Source: Gemmatimonadaceae bacterium
Lineage (GTDB): Bacteria; Gemmatimonadota; Gemmatimonadetes; Gemmatimonadales; Gemmatimonadaceae
Direction: 5' to 3'
Assembly (NCBI GenBank): GCA_017881585.1
Contig: JADGQS010000014.1
Coordinates: 1-38,272 of the forward strand
DNA: 38,272 nucleotides
Part shown: piece after piece, positions 19,194 through 27,720 of the stretch
How the letters are laid out: each line of letters opens with the position of its first letter
Position numbering within the stretch: position 1 is the first letter of the stretch
Translations under genes and position numbers: made by a program
The notes under the pieces: model-generated
The model's input: only the letters and a program-made list of their open reading frames with translations
Databases searched by the model: none
Told to the model about the DNA's origin: nothing

Positions 19194-19197
19194 CTTG

Positions 19198-20766
19198 ATG
19201 CTGAAGAAGATCCTGATCGCAAACCGGGGCGAGATCGCCCTGCGGGTCGTGCGGGCATGTCAGGAACTCGGCGTCACTTCGGTTGCCATCTACTCCGACG
19301 CCGATGCGCACGCGCCGCACGTGCGTGAGGCCGATGAAGCGGTCCGGATCGGGCCGCCGCCGTCGAGCGAGAGCTACCTGCTCGGCAACGCCATCATCGA
19401 AGCGGCGAAGCGCGTCGGAGCCGACGCGATCCATCCTGGATACGGATTTCTCTCCGAACGCGACTGGTTCGCGCGCGCCGTTCGCGACGCGGGGCTCGTG
19501 TGGATCGGGCCCCCGGCTGAAGCGATTGCCGCGGTCGGTTCGAAGACCGCCGCGCGTACGCTCGCCGTCGCGAACGGCGTGCCGGTGGTGCCCGGCACTA
19601 CGGAGGCGCTGCGCGACGCGCAGGAGGCGGCCGCGATCGCCAAGCGATTCGGCTATCCCGTGCTGCTGAAGGCGGCGGCCGGCGGCGGCGGGAAGGGAAT
19701 GCGCGTCGTGCACGCCGAGACGGAAATCGCGGGAGCGCTCGACGCCGCGAAGCGCGAGGCGAAGAACGCCTTCGGCGACGACGCCGTGTACGTCGAGAAG
19801 TACATCGAAGGTCCGCGTCACGTGGAGATCCAGGTGCTCGGCGATCAGCACGGCACGATGATCTCGCTCGGCGAGCGCGAATGCTCCGTGCAGCGACGGC
19901 ACCAGAAGATGATCGAGGAGGCGCCCAGCCCGGCCGTCTCATCGGAGCTTCGAAACAGGATGGGCGAAGCGGCCGTGCGATTCGCGAAGGCTGCCGGTTA
20001 CACGAACGCAGGCACGTGCGAATTCCTGCTCGCGCGTGATGGCAGCTTCTACTTCCTCGAGATGAACACGAGGATTCAGGTGGAGCATCCGGTCACGGAG
20101 CTCGTCACCGGGATCGATCTCGTGCAGTGGCAGATCCGTGTGGCCTCGGGTGAGAAAGTGCCGTTCCCGCCGCACATCGAGCCGCGCGGGTGGGCGATGG
20201 AGTGCCGCATCACGAGCGAAGACGCGGCGAACGGATTCCTGCCGTCGATCGGGCGTATCAACTACCTGCACGTGCCGGGAGGGCCCGGCGTGCGCTGGGA
20301 CGCCGGCGTGGAGATGGGGAGCGAAGTCGGCCTGTTCTACGATCCGATGCTCGCGAAGCTCATCGTGTGGGGCGCGTCGAGGGCGCAGGCGGTGCAGCGG
20401 ATGCACCGCGCGCTGCTGGAACTCACGATTGATGGGATCGAGACGAGCCGCGAATTCCATCTTCGCGTGATGGAGGACGACGAGTTCCGCGCCGGCGCGA
20501 TCGACATCCAGTGGCTGGAGCGACGATTGCCTTCGCTGCTCGGCATCGCTCCGACCGCGACCGAGCTGCACTCGGCGGCGATCGCGGCCGCGCTGATCGC
20601 GGACGCGGAGCGGATGGGCCGGCTGTCGGGCTCCGCCGGTTCGGGCGCGGGCGGGTCCCGCGCGTCCGCCGGCGCTGATGCGGCTGCAAACGGCGGCCCG
20701 GCATCGATGTCCCCGCTGTCAGGCTGGGCTCGACTCGCCCGGCTCGAATCGCTCCGCAACCGATGA
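19198..20766 (+). CDS. accC: Biotin carboxylase subunit of acyl-CoA carboxylase
   Basis: A 522-residue ATP-grasp enzyme that carboxylates biotin using bicarbonate. Motifs in order: ILIANRGEIALRVVRACQELG, IHPGYGFLSE, the glycine-rich ATP loop AAAGGGGKGMRVV, LGERECSVQRRHQKMIEEAP, EMNTRIQVEHPVTELVTGID, and the C-terminal domain up to IQWLERRLPSLL. Beyond about residue 450 there is a poorly conserved tail including a Gly/Ala/Ser-rich stretch (GSAGSGAGGSRASAGADA). In longer fused enzymes the biotin carrier would sit here; in this operon it is a separate gene at 22001. ATG 19198 is preferred to TTG 19195. The stop overlaps the next gene in ATGA. Confidence 0.95.
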   Translation: MLKKILIANRGEIALRVVRACQELGVTSVAIYSDADAHAPHVREADEAVRIGPPPSSESYLLGNAIIEAAKRVGADAIHPGYGFLSERDWFARAVRDAGLVWIGPPAEAIAAVGSKTAARTLAVANGVPVVPGTTEALRDAQEAAAIAKRFGYPVLLKAAAGGGGKGMRVVHAETEIAGALDAAKREAKNAFGDDAVYVEKYIEGPRHVEIQVLGDQHGTMISLGERECSVQRRHQKMIEEAPSPAVSSELRNRMGEAAVRFAKAAGYTNAGTCEFLLARDGSFYFLEMNTRIQVEHPVTELVTGIDLVQWQIRVASGEKVPFPPHIEPRGWAMECRITSEDAANGFLPSIGRINYLHVPGGPGVRWDAGVEMGSEVGLFYDPMLAKLIVWGASRAQAVQRMHRALLELTIDGIETSREFHLRVMEDDEFRAGAIDIQWLERRLPSLLGIAPTATELHSAAIAAALIADAERMGRLSGSAGSGAGGSRASAGADAAANGGPASMSPLSGWARLARLESLRNR

Positions 20767-22004
20767 CCGACCGGCTCACGCTCGAGATCGAATCGATCGC
20801 CTCGGGCGGCGATGGCGTCGCGCGCAGCGACGGGCTCGTCGTCTTCGTGCCGCGCACCGCGGTTGGCGATCGTGTGGTTGCGGGCGTCACGGTGAAGGGC
20901 CGGCTGGCGCGCGGCATCCTGGAACGCATCGAGCGCGCCGGGCCCGGTCGTGTGGCGGCCGAGTGCGTGCACTATGAGGGTGATCGCTGCGGAGGCTGCC
21001 AGCTGCAGCACCTCTCCGTGCCGGCCCAGCGCGAGGCGAAGCGGCGGATCATCTCCGACACGCTTCGCCGCATCGGCAAGCGCGACGTGCCGCCGCCGGA
21101 GATTCACGCGGGCGCGAACGTGTGGCGGTATCGCCGCAAGCTTACGCTCGCCCTTCGCCGCACCGGCGAGCGCTGGATGTGCGGACTGCACGCGTTCGAC
21201 GATCCCTCGCACGTGTTCCTCCTGAAGGACTGCCGGATTTCCGACGAACGATTGATGGCCGTCTGGCGCGAGATCCTCGCGGCGTCGGCGCATTTTCCGC
21301 AGGCGCTGCAGTTGCGCGGCGCGGTGCGCCTGCTTGGCGATTCCACGAATCGCGCGGCGTTCGTACTCGAGGGCGGACGGGACTGGGACTCGCACGAGAC
21401 GTTCTTCGAGGCGGTTCCTTCACTCGCGGCGCTCTGGTGGATGCCGGAGAACGGCGCGCGCCGCCTGCTCGGCGACCGGCGCGAGAAGCGCGAGCCCGGA
21501 GCGTCGTTCGCGCAGGTGAATCCTGAAGTGGCGGTCACGCTCGAGACATTCGTGGTCGACGCCGTGATGGCGCACGCGCCGGCGACCGTGGTCGATGCGT
21601 ACTCGGGCGCCGGCGATGTGGCGCTCGCGCTCGCGGTGCGCGGCGTTCACGTGGTCGCGATCGAACTCGATGCGGAGGCGAGCGCGTGGGCGGCGTCGCG
21701 ACTGCCCGCGGGATCGCGCGCGGTGACGGCGCGCGTCGAGGACGCGATCCGGAATACGCTCCCGGCGGACGTCGTGATCCTGAATCCGCCGCGCACCGGT
21801 GTCGATGCGCGCGTGACCTCCGCGCTGGGGAGTATTGCGACGGCGCCTCGCGCGATCGTCTATGTGAGCTGTGATCCGGCCACGCTCGCCCGCGACCTCT
21901 CGCGGCTTCCGGGATGGACCATCGCGAGACTGACGGCGTTCGACATGTTTCCGCAGACGGCACACGTGGAGACGGTGTGCGAACTGGTTCCGGTGACCGC
22001 ATGA
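20763..22004 (+). CDS. 23S rRNA/tRNA (uracil-5)-methyltransferase, TrmA/RlmD family
   Basis: A 413-residue class I SAM-dependent methyltransferase that methylates uracil C5 in tRNA or 23S rRNA. Residues 1-58 form a TRAM (RNA-binding) domain. The [4Fe-4S] cysteines are present: C68, C76 and C79 (CVHYEGDRCGGCQLQHL) plus C157 (LLKDCRI). The SAM fold shows VVDAYSGAGDVALALAVRG and the acidic VVAIELDAEAS. ILNPPRTGVDARV and the catalytic VYVSCDPATLARDL complete the family signature. Which uridine is the target cannot be read from the sequence. Unusually, it lies between biotin carboxylase and biotin carrier genes, joined to both by ATGA overlaps (20763-20766 and 22001-22004). Confidence 0.93.
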   Translation: MTDRLTLEIESIASGGDGVARSDGLVVFVPRTAVGDRVVAGVTVKGRLARGILERIERAGPGRVAAECVHYEGDRCGGCQLQHLSVPAQREAKRRIISDTLRRIGKRDVPPPEIHAGANVWRYRRKLTLALRRTGERWMCGLHAFDDPSHVFLLKDCRISDERLMAVWREILAASAHFPQALQLRGAVRLLGDSTNRAAFVLEGGRDWDSHETFFEAVPSLAALWWMPENGARRLLGDRREKREPGASFAQVNPEVAVTLETFVVDAVMAHAPATVVDAYSGAGDVALALAVRGVHVVAIELDAEASAWAASRLPAGSRAVTARVEDAIRNTLPADVVILNPPRTGVDARVTSALGSIATAPRAIVYVSCDPATLARDLSRLPGWTIARLTAFDMFPQTAHVETVCELVPVTA

Positions 22005-22510
22005 AATACATCGTGGAGATCGCGGGGCGGAGGATCGAGGTGACCGTCGATGGGGATCAGGTCTCCGTCGACGGCGGTCCGGCCGAACACGCGCGGCTCC
22101 GCGATGTGGAAGGCACGCCCGTGCGGCTCGTCACCATCGGCGATGCCGTGCATCGGGTCACGGCACGGCGCGATGGGCCGCGTGGGACGTACCTGCTGCG
22201 AATCGACGGGCGACGGTATCCGGTGGAGGCGCTGGACGAGAGGACGCGCGCCATTCGCGACCTCTCTGCGGCGGCCGCCGGGCCCGCTGGACCTCAGCCG
22301 GTGCGGGCGCCGATGCCGGGGCTCATGGTCAGAATTGACGTGAAACCCGGAGACCAAGTACAAGCGGGGCAGGGAGTTGCGGCGATGGAGGCCATGAAGA
22401 TGGAGAACGAGTTGCGAGCGCCCGCGGCTGGGCGAGTGAAGGCGGTGCACGTCTCCGTTGGGCAGGCGGTCGAGAAGGGGGCGCTCCTGGTGGAGTTTGA
22501 AAGCGAGTAA
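22001..22510 (+). CDS. Biotin carboxyl carrier protein of acyl-CoA carboxylase
   Basis: A 169-residue biotinyl carrier. The C-terminal barrel carries the biotinylation motif EAMKMEN with Lys about 133, framed by VRAPMPGLMVRIDVKPGD and VKAVHVSVGQAVEKGALL. An Ala/Pro-rich hinge (AAAAGPAGPQPVRAP) precedes it. The N-terminal 90 residues are rich in beta strands, as in the carrier parts of propionyl-CoA and methylcrotonyl-CoA carboxylases, where such a region docks onto the partner subunit. ATG 22001 is fixed by the ATGA overlap with the methyltransferase gene. The last codons and the stop codon form the left arm of an inverted repeat. Confidence 0.93.
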   Translation: MKYIVEIAGRRIEVTVDGDQVSVDGGPAEHARLRDVEGTPVRLVTIGDAVHRVTARRDGPRGTYLLRIDGRRYPVEALDERTRAIRDLSAAAAGPAGPQPVRAPMPGLMVRIDVKPGDQVQAGQGVAAMEAMKMENELRAPAAGRVKAVHVSVGQAVEKGALLVEFESE

Positions 22511-22586
22511 TCGGTCATTGGTAGTTAGTCGTTGGTGATAGGCCAATAACCAAGAACCAATGACCAACGACCGATTACTCGCTTTT
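22501..22586 (+). terminator. Palindrome spanning the biotin-carrier stop codon; probable terminator
   Basis: AAGCGAGTAATCGGTC (22501-22516) is perfectly complementary to GACCGATTACTCGCTT (22569-22584), followed by more T (TTTT at 22583-22586, then CCTTTC). The left arm includes the last codons and TAA stop of the carrier gene. Between the arms are degenerate copies of ATTGGT/TTAGTC on the left and ACCAAT/GACCAAC on the right that extend the pairing. As RNA this is a long AU-containing hairpin with a U-run, so termination is plausible. Confidence 0.75.
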
Positions 22587-22621
22587 CCTTTCATCTCTCG
22601 CTGCGTAACCCATTGCGCCGA

Positions 22622-22650
22622 TTGACTCTCGCCCTCTGTCCGGATACCTT
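22622..22650 (+). promoter_or_regulatory. Proposed rplM-rpsI promoter
   Basis: TTGACT (22622-22627), a 17-base spacer and TACCTT (22645-22650). The expected start is near 22657, giving a leader of about 90 bases before ATG 22746. It is the best -35 match among the promoters found here and directly follows the palindrome that ends the carboxylase operon. The leader could carry an L13 autoregulatory structure, but I could not draw one with confidence. Confidence 0.68.
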
Positions 22651-22745
22651 TACAGACTGTCCTAAAACGCCTTGAATGGCGGCCGAGACCCGGGTTGCAA
22701 TCCGCACCGGTGAGGCGCTGCACTCGCATCAGTCCTATTTCCGGC

Positions 22746-23195
22746 ATGAGCACGTTCTCCGCACGACCCTCCGACATCGAACACAAGTGGTTCATTGTGG
22801 ATGCGGACGGCATGGTTCTCGGCAGGCTCGCGACTGAAGTGGCAAAGATCATTCGCGGAAAGCACAAGCCGACGTTCACTCCCCACATGGATACCGGCGA
22901 CAGCGTCATCGTCATCAACGCATCGAAAGTGCGTGTGACGGGCCGCAAGGCCGAGCAGAAGACGTACTTCACGCACTCCGGCTACATGGGGCACGACAAG
23001 CTCACGCCCTACGCCACCGTGCTCGCGAAGCACCCCGAGCGCATCATCGAGAAGGCAGTGTTCGGCATGCTCCCCAAGAACGCGCTCGGCCGCGGCACGC
23101 TGCGGCTCAAGCTGCGTGTCTATCCGGGTGCCGAACATCCGCACGTCGCGCAGAAGCCCACCGTGCTGACCTTCAAGAAGAGAGAGGCGAAGTAA
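22746..23195 (+). CDS. rplM: 50S ribosomal protein L13
   Basis: A 149-residue L13, an early-assembling protein of the large subunit that binds 23S rRNA. The signature features are visible: [21 protein letters not shown] near the N-terminus, [31 protein letters not shown], and [30 protein letters not shown]. Length is typical. ATG 22746 is chosen because an upstream extension of the open frame to 22695 lacks L13 similarity. The stop is one base before the rpsI start, the usual rplM-rpsI pair. Confidence 0.97.
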   Translation: MSTFSARPSDIEHKWFIVDADGMVLGRLATEVAKIIRGKHKPTFTPHMDTGDSVIVINASKVRVTGRKAEQKTYFTHSGYMGHDKLTPYATVLAKHPERIIEKAVFGMLPKNALGRGTLRLKLRVYPGAEHPHVAQKPTVLTFKKREAK

Positions 23196-23196
23196 C

Positions 23197-23589
23197 ATGG
23201 CCGACACGACGATTCACACGATCGGCCGCCGCAAGGAAGCCGTCTGCCGCGTGTACATCATGCCCGGTTCGGGCAAGTGGGACGTCAATGGACGCACGCT
23301 CGGCGATTATTTCCCGCGTCCCTCGCTCGTCTCCGCGATTCAGCAGCCGTTCACCGCGACCGACACGCTCGGCCGCTTCGACGTAAAGGCGAACATCGAC
23401 GGCGGCGGATCCACCGGACAGGCCGGTGCGCTCCGTCTCGCGGTCGCCCGCGCGCTCGTCAAGATGGACGAGGCGCATCGCCCCAAGTTGCGGGATCTCG
23501 GACTGCTCACGCGCGACGCACGCGCCGTCGAGCGCAAGAAGCCGGGCCGTCCGAAGGCACGCAAGCGGTTCCAGTTCAGCAAGCGATAG
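23197..23589 (+). CDS. rpsI: 30S ribosomal protein S9
   Basis: A 130-residue S9, whose C-terminal tail reaches the ribosomal P site and contacts tRNA. Conserved parts include TIGRRKEAVCRVYIMPGSGK at the start, the glycine-rich NIDGGGSTGQAGALRLAVARAL in the middle, and the invariant end KKPGRPKARKRFQFSKR with its terminal Lys-Arg. Length is normal. Probably translated together with rplM. A repeat region begins directly after the stop codon. Confidence 0.97.
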   Translation: MADTTIHTIGRRKEAVCRVYIMPGSGKWDVNGRTLGDYFPRPSLVSAIQQPFTATDTLGRFDVKANIDGGGSTGQAGALRLAVARALVKMDEAHRPKLRDLGLLTRDARAVERKKPGRPKARKRFQFSKR

Positions 23590-23710
23590 GATGGGAGATG
23601 TTGGGAAAGCAGATGCTGGATGGGAGTTGTTGGATGCTAGACGTTCAGTCCTACCTCCCTTCTCACATCCAGCATCTAGTTTCTAGCATCTAACATCCAG
23701 CATCTAGCAT
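23590..23710 (+). repeat. Degenerate inverted repeat after rpsI (GATGCTGGATG words)
   Basis: The left half contains GATGCTGGATG (23613-23623) and GGATGCTAGA (23632-23641); the right half contains their complements CATCCAGCATC (twice) and TCTAGCATC (twice). The perfect 11-base arms plus further partial words would give a branched hairpin. This is a third vocabulary, different from those at 11346 and 22501. I saw no clear promoter in the 23711-23838 remainder before rpsB. Confidence 0.82.
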
Positions 23711-23765
23711 CGCCGTTGTAGTTCCGTCGTTCAATCATTCAGGTCCACCGAGCCTCAAGCGGGTG

Positions 23766-23783
23766 CCGTGCCTTCGGGCGTGG
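23766..23783 (+). promoter_or_regulatory. Hairpin with UUCG loop in the rpsB leader
   Basis: CCGTGCC-TTCG-GGCGTGG forms a seven-pair stem (two G-U pairs) with a UUCG tetraloop, 55 bases before the rpsB start. It has no T-run, so it is not an intrinsic terminator. S2 is known to regulate its own mRNA leader in some bacteria; a link here is speculative. Confidence 0.35.
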
Positions 23784-23838
23784 TCGCGCGAGACGATGAA
23801 GTGGACCGCCGCCTAACCCACAGAGGATCTGTTAGAAA

Positions 23839-24738
23839 ATGTCTCAGCCCACAATTGACGATCTCCTCAAGGCCGGAGTCCACTTCGGCCACCAGACCCG
23901 CCGCTGGAACCCGAAGATGCGCCGTTTCATCTTCGCGGAACGCAACGGCATCCACATCATCGACCTGCAGAAGACCCTTCGGCAGATCGAAATCGCACAG
24001 AAGCTCGCGCGCGAGGTCATCGCACGCGGCGAGAACGTTCTGTTCGTCTGCACCAAGCGGCAGCTCTCGCAGATCGTCCTGCAGGAAGCCGAGCGCTCGG
24101 GCGCGATGTACGTCACCGAGCGCTGGCTCGGCGGCCTGCTCACGAACTTCGGCACGGCCAAGAAACAGATTCGCCGCCTGAAGGAGCTCGAGGCCGGAAG
24201 CGAGGCTGGCGGCGATTTCGAGAACTACACCAAGAAAGAACAGCTCATGATGGGGCGCCAGCGCGACAAGCTCGCGAAGAATCTTTCGGGCATCAAGAAT
24301 ATGTCGCGCGTGCCGGGCCTTCTTTTCGTTGTCGATGCCAAGAAGGAAAAGATCGCGGTCGACGAGGCGAACAAGCTCGGCATCCCGATGATCGCCATCT
24401 GCGACACCAACTCCGATCCGGACCTGATCACCGTTCCGATCGCGGGCAACGACGACGCGATTCGCTCGGTGGAGCTGATCACGGCGGCGATCGCCGACAC
24501 GATCATCGAGGCGCGCCGTGAGTCGCCGGTTCGTGAAGAAGGCGAAGAGGAAGGAGGCTACACGTATTCATCGGACCGCGGCACCGAGCCGGCGGGCGCG
24601 GAAGACAAGAACGCCAAGAAGCGCCGCCCGCGCCGCCGCCACGCGAAGCCCGAAGCGATCGCCCTCCGGATCAAGGACGGGACGGTGGTCGAAGGTGAAG
24701 CGGCTCTAGAAGTCCCCGAGGGAGAGGTCGCCGAATAA
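23839..24738 (+). CDS. rpsB: 30S ribosomal protein S2 with extended C-terminus
   Basis: A 299-residue S2; the core (residues 1 to about 230) is canonical, with LKAGVHFGHQTRRWNPKMRRF, FICAERNGIH-type text (here IFAERNGIHIIDLQKT), ERWLGGLLTNF, and the C-terminal GIPMIAICDTNSDPDLITVPIAGNDD split over neighbouring strands. After that comes an additional stretch of about 65 residues: acidic (EEGEEEGG), then strongly basic (KKRRPRRRHAK), then acidic again. Common S2 proteins have 230-260 residues, so the tail is an addition. The start is ATG 23839; AGAGGA lies about 12 bases upstream. The gene is followed two bases later by tsf, the near-universal rpsB-tsf pair. Confidence 0.96.
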   Translation: MSQPTIDDLLKAGVHFGHQTRRWNPKMRRFIFAERNGIHIIDLQKTLRQIEIAQKLAREVIARGENVLFVCTKRQLSQIVLQEAERSGAMYVTERWLGGLLTNFGTAKKQIRRLKELEAGSEAGGDFENYTKKEQLMMGRQRDKLAKNLSGIKNMSRVPGLLFVVDAKKEKIAVDEANKLGIPMIAICDTNSDPDLITVPIAGNDDAIRSVELITAAIADTIIEARRESPVREEGEEEGGYTYSSDRGTEPAGAEDKNAKKRRPRRRHAKPEAIALRIKDGTVVEGEAALEVPEGEVAE

Positions 24739-24740
24739 CC

Positions 24741-25625
24741 ATGAGTGCCACAATGATCACAGCGAAAGACGTCGCCGCCCTTCGCGCCCGCACGGGCGCA
24801 GGCATGGGCGATTGCAAGAAGGCTCTCGAAGAAGCCGGCGGGGACCAGGAGAAGGCCATCGACGTCCTCCGCACCAGGGGAATGATGAAGGCCGAGAAGC
24901 GCGCGGACCGCGCCGCCTCCGAGGGACAGATCGTCACGTGGGTGAGCGACGATCGCATGCTCGGTGTCATCATCGAGCTGAATTCCGAGACGGACTTCGT
25001 CGCGCGCAATGAAGAGTTCGTGGCGCTCGCGAAGCTCGTCGCGGCGCACATCGGCAGGGACACCACGCTCGACGGCGTCGCGGAAGTCGGCGCCGATCAC
25101 GCGCTGCTGAACAAGCAGTGGTCGCACGACAAGTCGCTGACGCTCGCCCAGGTGGTGAAGGCTGCCGCGGCGAAGACGGGCGAGAACGTCACGCTCCGTC
25201 GGGTGGCGCGCATCACGACGACCGGCACCATCGGATCGTACCTGCACCACAACGGCAAGGTGGCGGTGCTCGCGGAAATCACGGGGGCGAAGGGACCCGC
25301 CGCGGTCGCGCTCGGCAACTCCGTGGCCGAGCATGTTGCCGCGGGCGTGCCGACCATCGCCGTGGCCGTGCGCAAAGAGGAGGTCAACCAGGATCTCGTC
25401 GCGCGCGAGAAGGCGATCTTCGTGGCGCAGGCCAAGGAGAGCGGGAAGCCGGAGGCGATCGTCGAGAAGATGGTCGCCGGTCGCCTCGACAAGTTCTTCA
25501 AGGAGATCACGCTCCTCGAACAGCCCTGGGTTCGCGACGATTCGAAGACGATCGGCCAGCTCGTGAAGGAGACGCCGGGCGCCGATGTCCGCCGCTTCGT
25601 GCGCTTCCAGATGGGCGAGGGCTGA
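24741..25625 (+). CDS. tsf: Elongation factor Ts
   Basis: A 294-residue nucleotide-exchange factor for EF-Tu. The N-terminal UBA-like domain is clear: VAALRARTGAGMGDCKKAL, then EKAIDVLRTRGM. The core has the conserved SEGQIVTWVS and LNSETDFVARNEEF motifs, followed by two subdomains with GSYLHHNGKVAVLAEI and HVAAGVPTIAV. The length is in the usual range (280-300). ATG 24741 lies two bases after the rpsB stop. The operon continues to pyrH. Confidence 0.96.
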   Translation: MSATMITAKDVAALRARTGAGMGDCKKALEEAGGDQEKAIDVLRTRGMMKAEKRADRAASEGQIVTWVSDDRMLGVIIELNSETDFVARNEEFVALAKLVAAHIGRDTTLDGVAEVGADHALLNKQWSHDKSLTLAQVVKAAAAKTGENVTLRRVARITTTGTIGSYLHHNGKVAVLAEITGAKGPAAVALGNSVAEHVAAGVPTIAVAVRKEEVNQDLVAREKAIFVAQAKESGKPEAIVEKMVAGRLDKFFKEITLLEQPWVRDDSKTIGQLVKETPGADVRRFVRFQMGEG

Positions 25626-25637
25626 GGCCGCACGCCC

Positions 25638-26381
25638 ATGCCCGGGTCGACCGCAGGCAGATCCGCCAAGAAGGCGCTCAAGTATCCCCGGGTGCTGCTC
25701 AAGCTCTCCGGTGAGGCGCTTGCCGGCGATCATCGCACGGGCTTCGACTTCGACTCGATCACGAAGTACGCGAAGGAAATCAAGAAGATCGTCGACACCG
25801 GCGCGCAGATCGGCCTCGTGATCGGCGGCGGAAACATCGTGCGCGGCTCGCAGCTCTCGAAGATGGGGCTCGACCGCGTGAGCGCCGACTATATGGGCAT
25901 GCTCGGCACGGTCATCAATGCCCTCGCGTTCCAGGACATCCTGGAGCGCGAGGGGCTCGACACCAGGGTGATGACGGCCATCCGGATGGAGGAACTCGCC
26001 GAGCCGTACATCCGCCGCCGCGCCATGCGCCATCTCGAGAAGGGGCGCGCCGTGATCTTCGCGGCCGGCACCGGCAACCCGTACTTCAGCACGGACACCG
26101 CGGCGGTGCTGCGCGGCATCCAGATGAAGGCGGACCTGATCATCAAGGCGACGAGCGTCAACGGCGTGTACTCCGCCGACCCGAAGAAATCGCCCGACGC
26201 GAAAATGTACGAACGCATCAGCTATCGAGACGTGATGCTCGAGGAACTCGGCGTGATGGACCAGACGGCGATCACGCTCTGCAAGGAAAACTCGCTGCCG
26301 CTGATTGTGCTGAACATCAATACGCCCGGCGCCGTGATAAAGGCGATCCGGGGCGAACGGGTGGGGACCCTCGTCTCATGA
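25638..26381 (+). CDS. pyrH: UMP kinase
   Basis: A 247-residue bacterial-type UMP kinase (amino-acid-kinase fold, hexameric, regulated by GTP and UTP in relatives). Visible motifs: [72 protein letters not shown] and [14 protein letters not shown]. The first 15 residues ([13 protein letters not shown]) are an extension over shorter homologues. It follows tsf by 12 bases and ends in an ATGA overlap with frr, the standard order. Confidence 0.96.
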   Translation: MPGSTAGRSAKKALKYPRVLLKLSGEALAGDHRTGFDFDSITKYAKEIKKIVDTGAQIGLVIGGGNIVRGSQLSKMGLDRVSADYMGMLGTVINALAFQDILEREGLDTRVMTAIRMEELAEPYIRRRAMRHLEKGRAVIFAAGTGNPYFSTDTAAVLRGIQMKADLIIKATSVNGVYSADPKKSPDAKMYERISYRDVMLEELGVMDQTAITLCKENSLPLIVLNINTPGAVIKAIRGERVGTLVS

Positions 26382-26929
26382 GCATTCCGATCATCCTGAA
26401 GGACTGTCGCGCGCAGATGGACAAGGGCATCGAGGCCGTGAAACGCGAGTTCGCCTCGGTGCGCTCGGGCAAGGCCTCGCCAAGCATGCTCGATTCCGTG
26501 AAGGTCGAGATGTACGGATCGCTGATGGCCTTCAACCAGGTCGCCAACGTCTCCGCGCCCGAGCCGCGCCTGCTCGTCGTCACGCCGTTCGACAAGACGC
26601 AGATCAAGGCGATCGAGAAGGCGATCCGCGAATCCGGACTCGGCCTCGATCCGTCGGTGCAGGGTGCGATCGTCCGCGTCCCGCTTCCGTCGATGAACGA
26701 GCAGCGCCGCAAGGAGCTCGCGAAGGTCGTCCACAAGTACGCCGAGGACGGGCACATCGCGATCCGGCACGCGCGAACATCCGCCCGTGAGACGCTCAAG
26801 AAACTCGCCGGCACGTCGGAAGACGACGTGAAGCACGCGGAGAAGGACCTTCAGAAGGCCCACGACGAATTCATCGGCAAGATCGACGCCCTGATGAAGG
26901 TCAAGGAAGCAGAAATCATGGAGGTGTGA
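26378..26929 (+). CDS. frr: Ribosome recycling factor
   Basis: A 183-residue RRF, which with EF-G splits post-termination ribosomes. Domain I helices show [20 protein letters not shown], then the domain II strands [20 protein letters not shown], and the long C-terminal helices [21 protein letters not shown] and [14 protein letters not shown] separated by the usual turn. Length matches the family (about 185). It starts in the pyrH stop (ATGA) and ends in TGATG with uppS. Confidence 0.96.
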   Translation: MSIPIILKDCRAQMDKGIEAVKREFASVRSGKASPSMLDSVKVEMYGSLMAFNQVANVSAPEPRLLVVTPFDKTQIKAIEKAIRESGLGLDPSVQGAIVRVPLPSMNEQRRKELAKVVHKYAEDGHIAIRHARTSARETLKKLAGTSEDDVKHAEKDLQKAHDEFIGKIDALMKVKEAEIMEV

Positions 26930-27681
26930 TGGCCGCCTCCGCCCCGGCCGACCTCCTCTCGCAGATCCGCGTCAACGGCGCGGTTCCGCGCCATGTGGCG
27001 ATCATCATGGACGGGAACGGACGCTGGGCGCGCGACCGCATGCTGCCCCGTCCGCTCGGACACCGCAGCGGGATGAAGTCGGTGCGCGAAGTGGTCGAGG
27101 GCGCGATCGAAGTCGGCCTCGAGGTGCTCTCGCTGTTCGCGTTCTCGCAGGAGAACTGGCAGCGTCCGGCCGGCGAAGTGTCCGCGCTGATGTCGCTCCT
27201 CGAGGAGTACATCCAGCGCGAGGCGGACGAACTCGACGCGCAGGGCGTGCAGGTCCGCATGCTGGGCGAGCTCGAGCGTCTCACGCCCGCCGCCGCCGCC
27301 GCGGTGGACCGCGTGATGAAGCAGACGGCGCACAACACGAAACTGCGCCTGAATCTCTTTATCTCGTATGGCGCGCGCGCCGAGATCGTTCGGGCCGCCC
27401 GGCTCCTTGCCGCTGAAGTCGCAGCCGGAAGCCGGAAGCCCGAAGAGATCGACGAGGTGGCGATCTCACAGAAGATGTTCACGGCCGACTGTCCCGATCC
27501 CGACCTGCTCATTCGCACGTCGGGCGAGCAGCGCATCTCGAATTTCCTCCTCTGGCAGGTCGCATACACCGAGCTCTACATCTCGAGTGTGCTCTGGCCC
27601 GACTTCAGGCGGCGCGAGTTGTACGGGGCGATCCTCGATTATCAGAACCGGGACCGCCGCTTCGGCCGCGTCTCGGCCTGA
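26929..27681 (+). CDS. uppS: Undecaprenyl diphosphate synthase (cis-prenyltransferase)
   Basis: A 250-residue cis-prenyltransferase making the C55 lipid carrier for peptidoglycan. Signatures in order: HVAIIMDGNGRWARDR (catalytic Asp in MDGNGRWA), HRSGMKSVREVVEGA, LSLFAFSQENWQRP, LNLFISYGARAEIV, and PDPDLLIRTSGEQRISNFLLW with Arg residues that hold the diphosphate. ATG 26929 is one base into the frr stop; an in-frame GTG at 26926 is an alternative. The order frr-uppS-cdsA-dxr-rseP links isoprenoid, lipid-carrier and envelope stress genes, as in many bacteria. Confidence 0.96.
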   Translation: MAASAPADLLSQIRVNGAVPRHVAIIMDGNGRWARDRMLPRPLGHRSGMKSVREVVEGAIEVGLEVLSLFAFSQENWQRPAGEVSALMSLLEEYIQREADELDAQGVQVRMLGELERLTPAAAAAVDRVMKQTAHNTKLRLNLFISYGARAEIVRAARLLAAEVAAGSRKPEEIDEVAISQKMFTADCPDPDLLIRTSGEQRISNFLLWQVAYTELYISSVLWPDFRRRELYGAILDYQNRDRRFGRVSA

Positions 27682-27720
27682 TTTCGCACCCGCCCTCTTC
27701 GCCGGAACCCAAAGAGAAAC

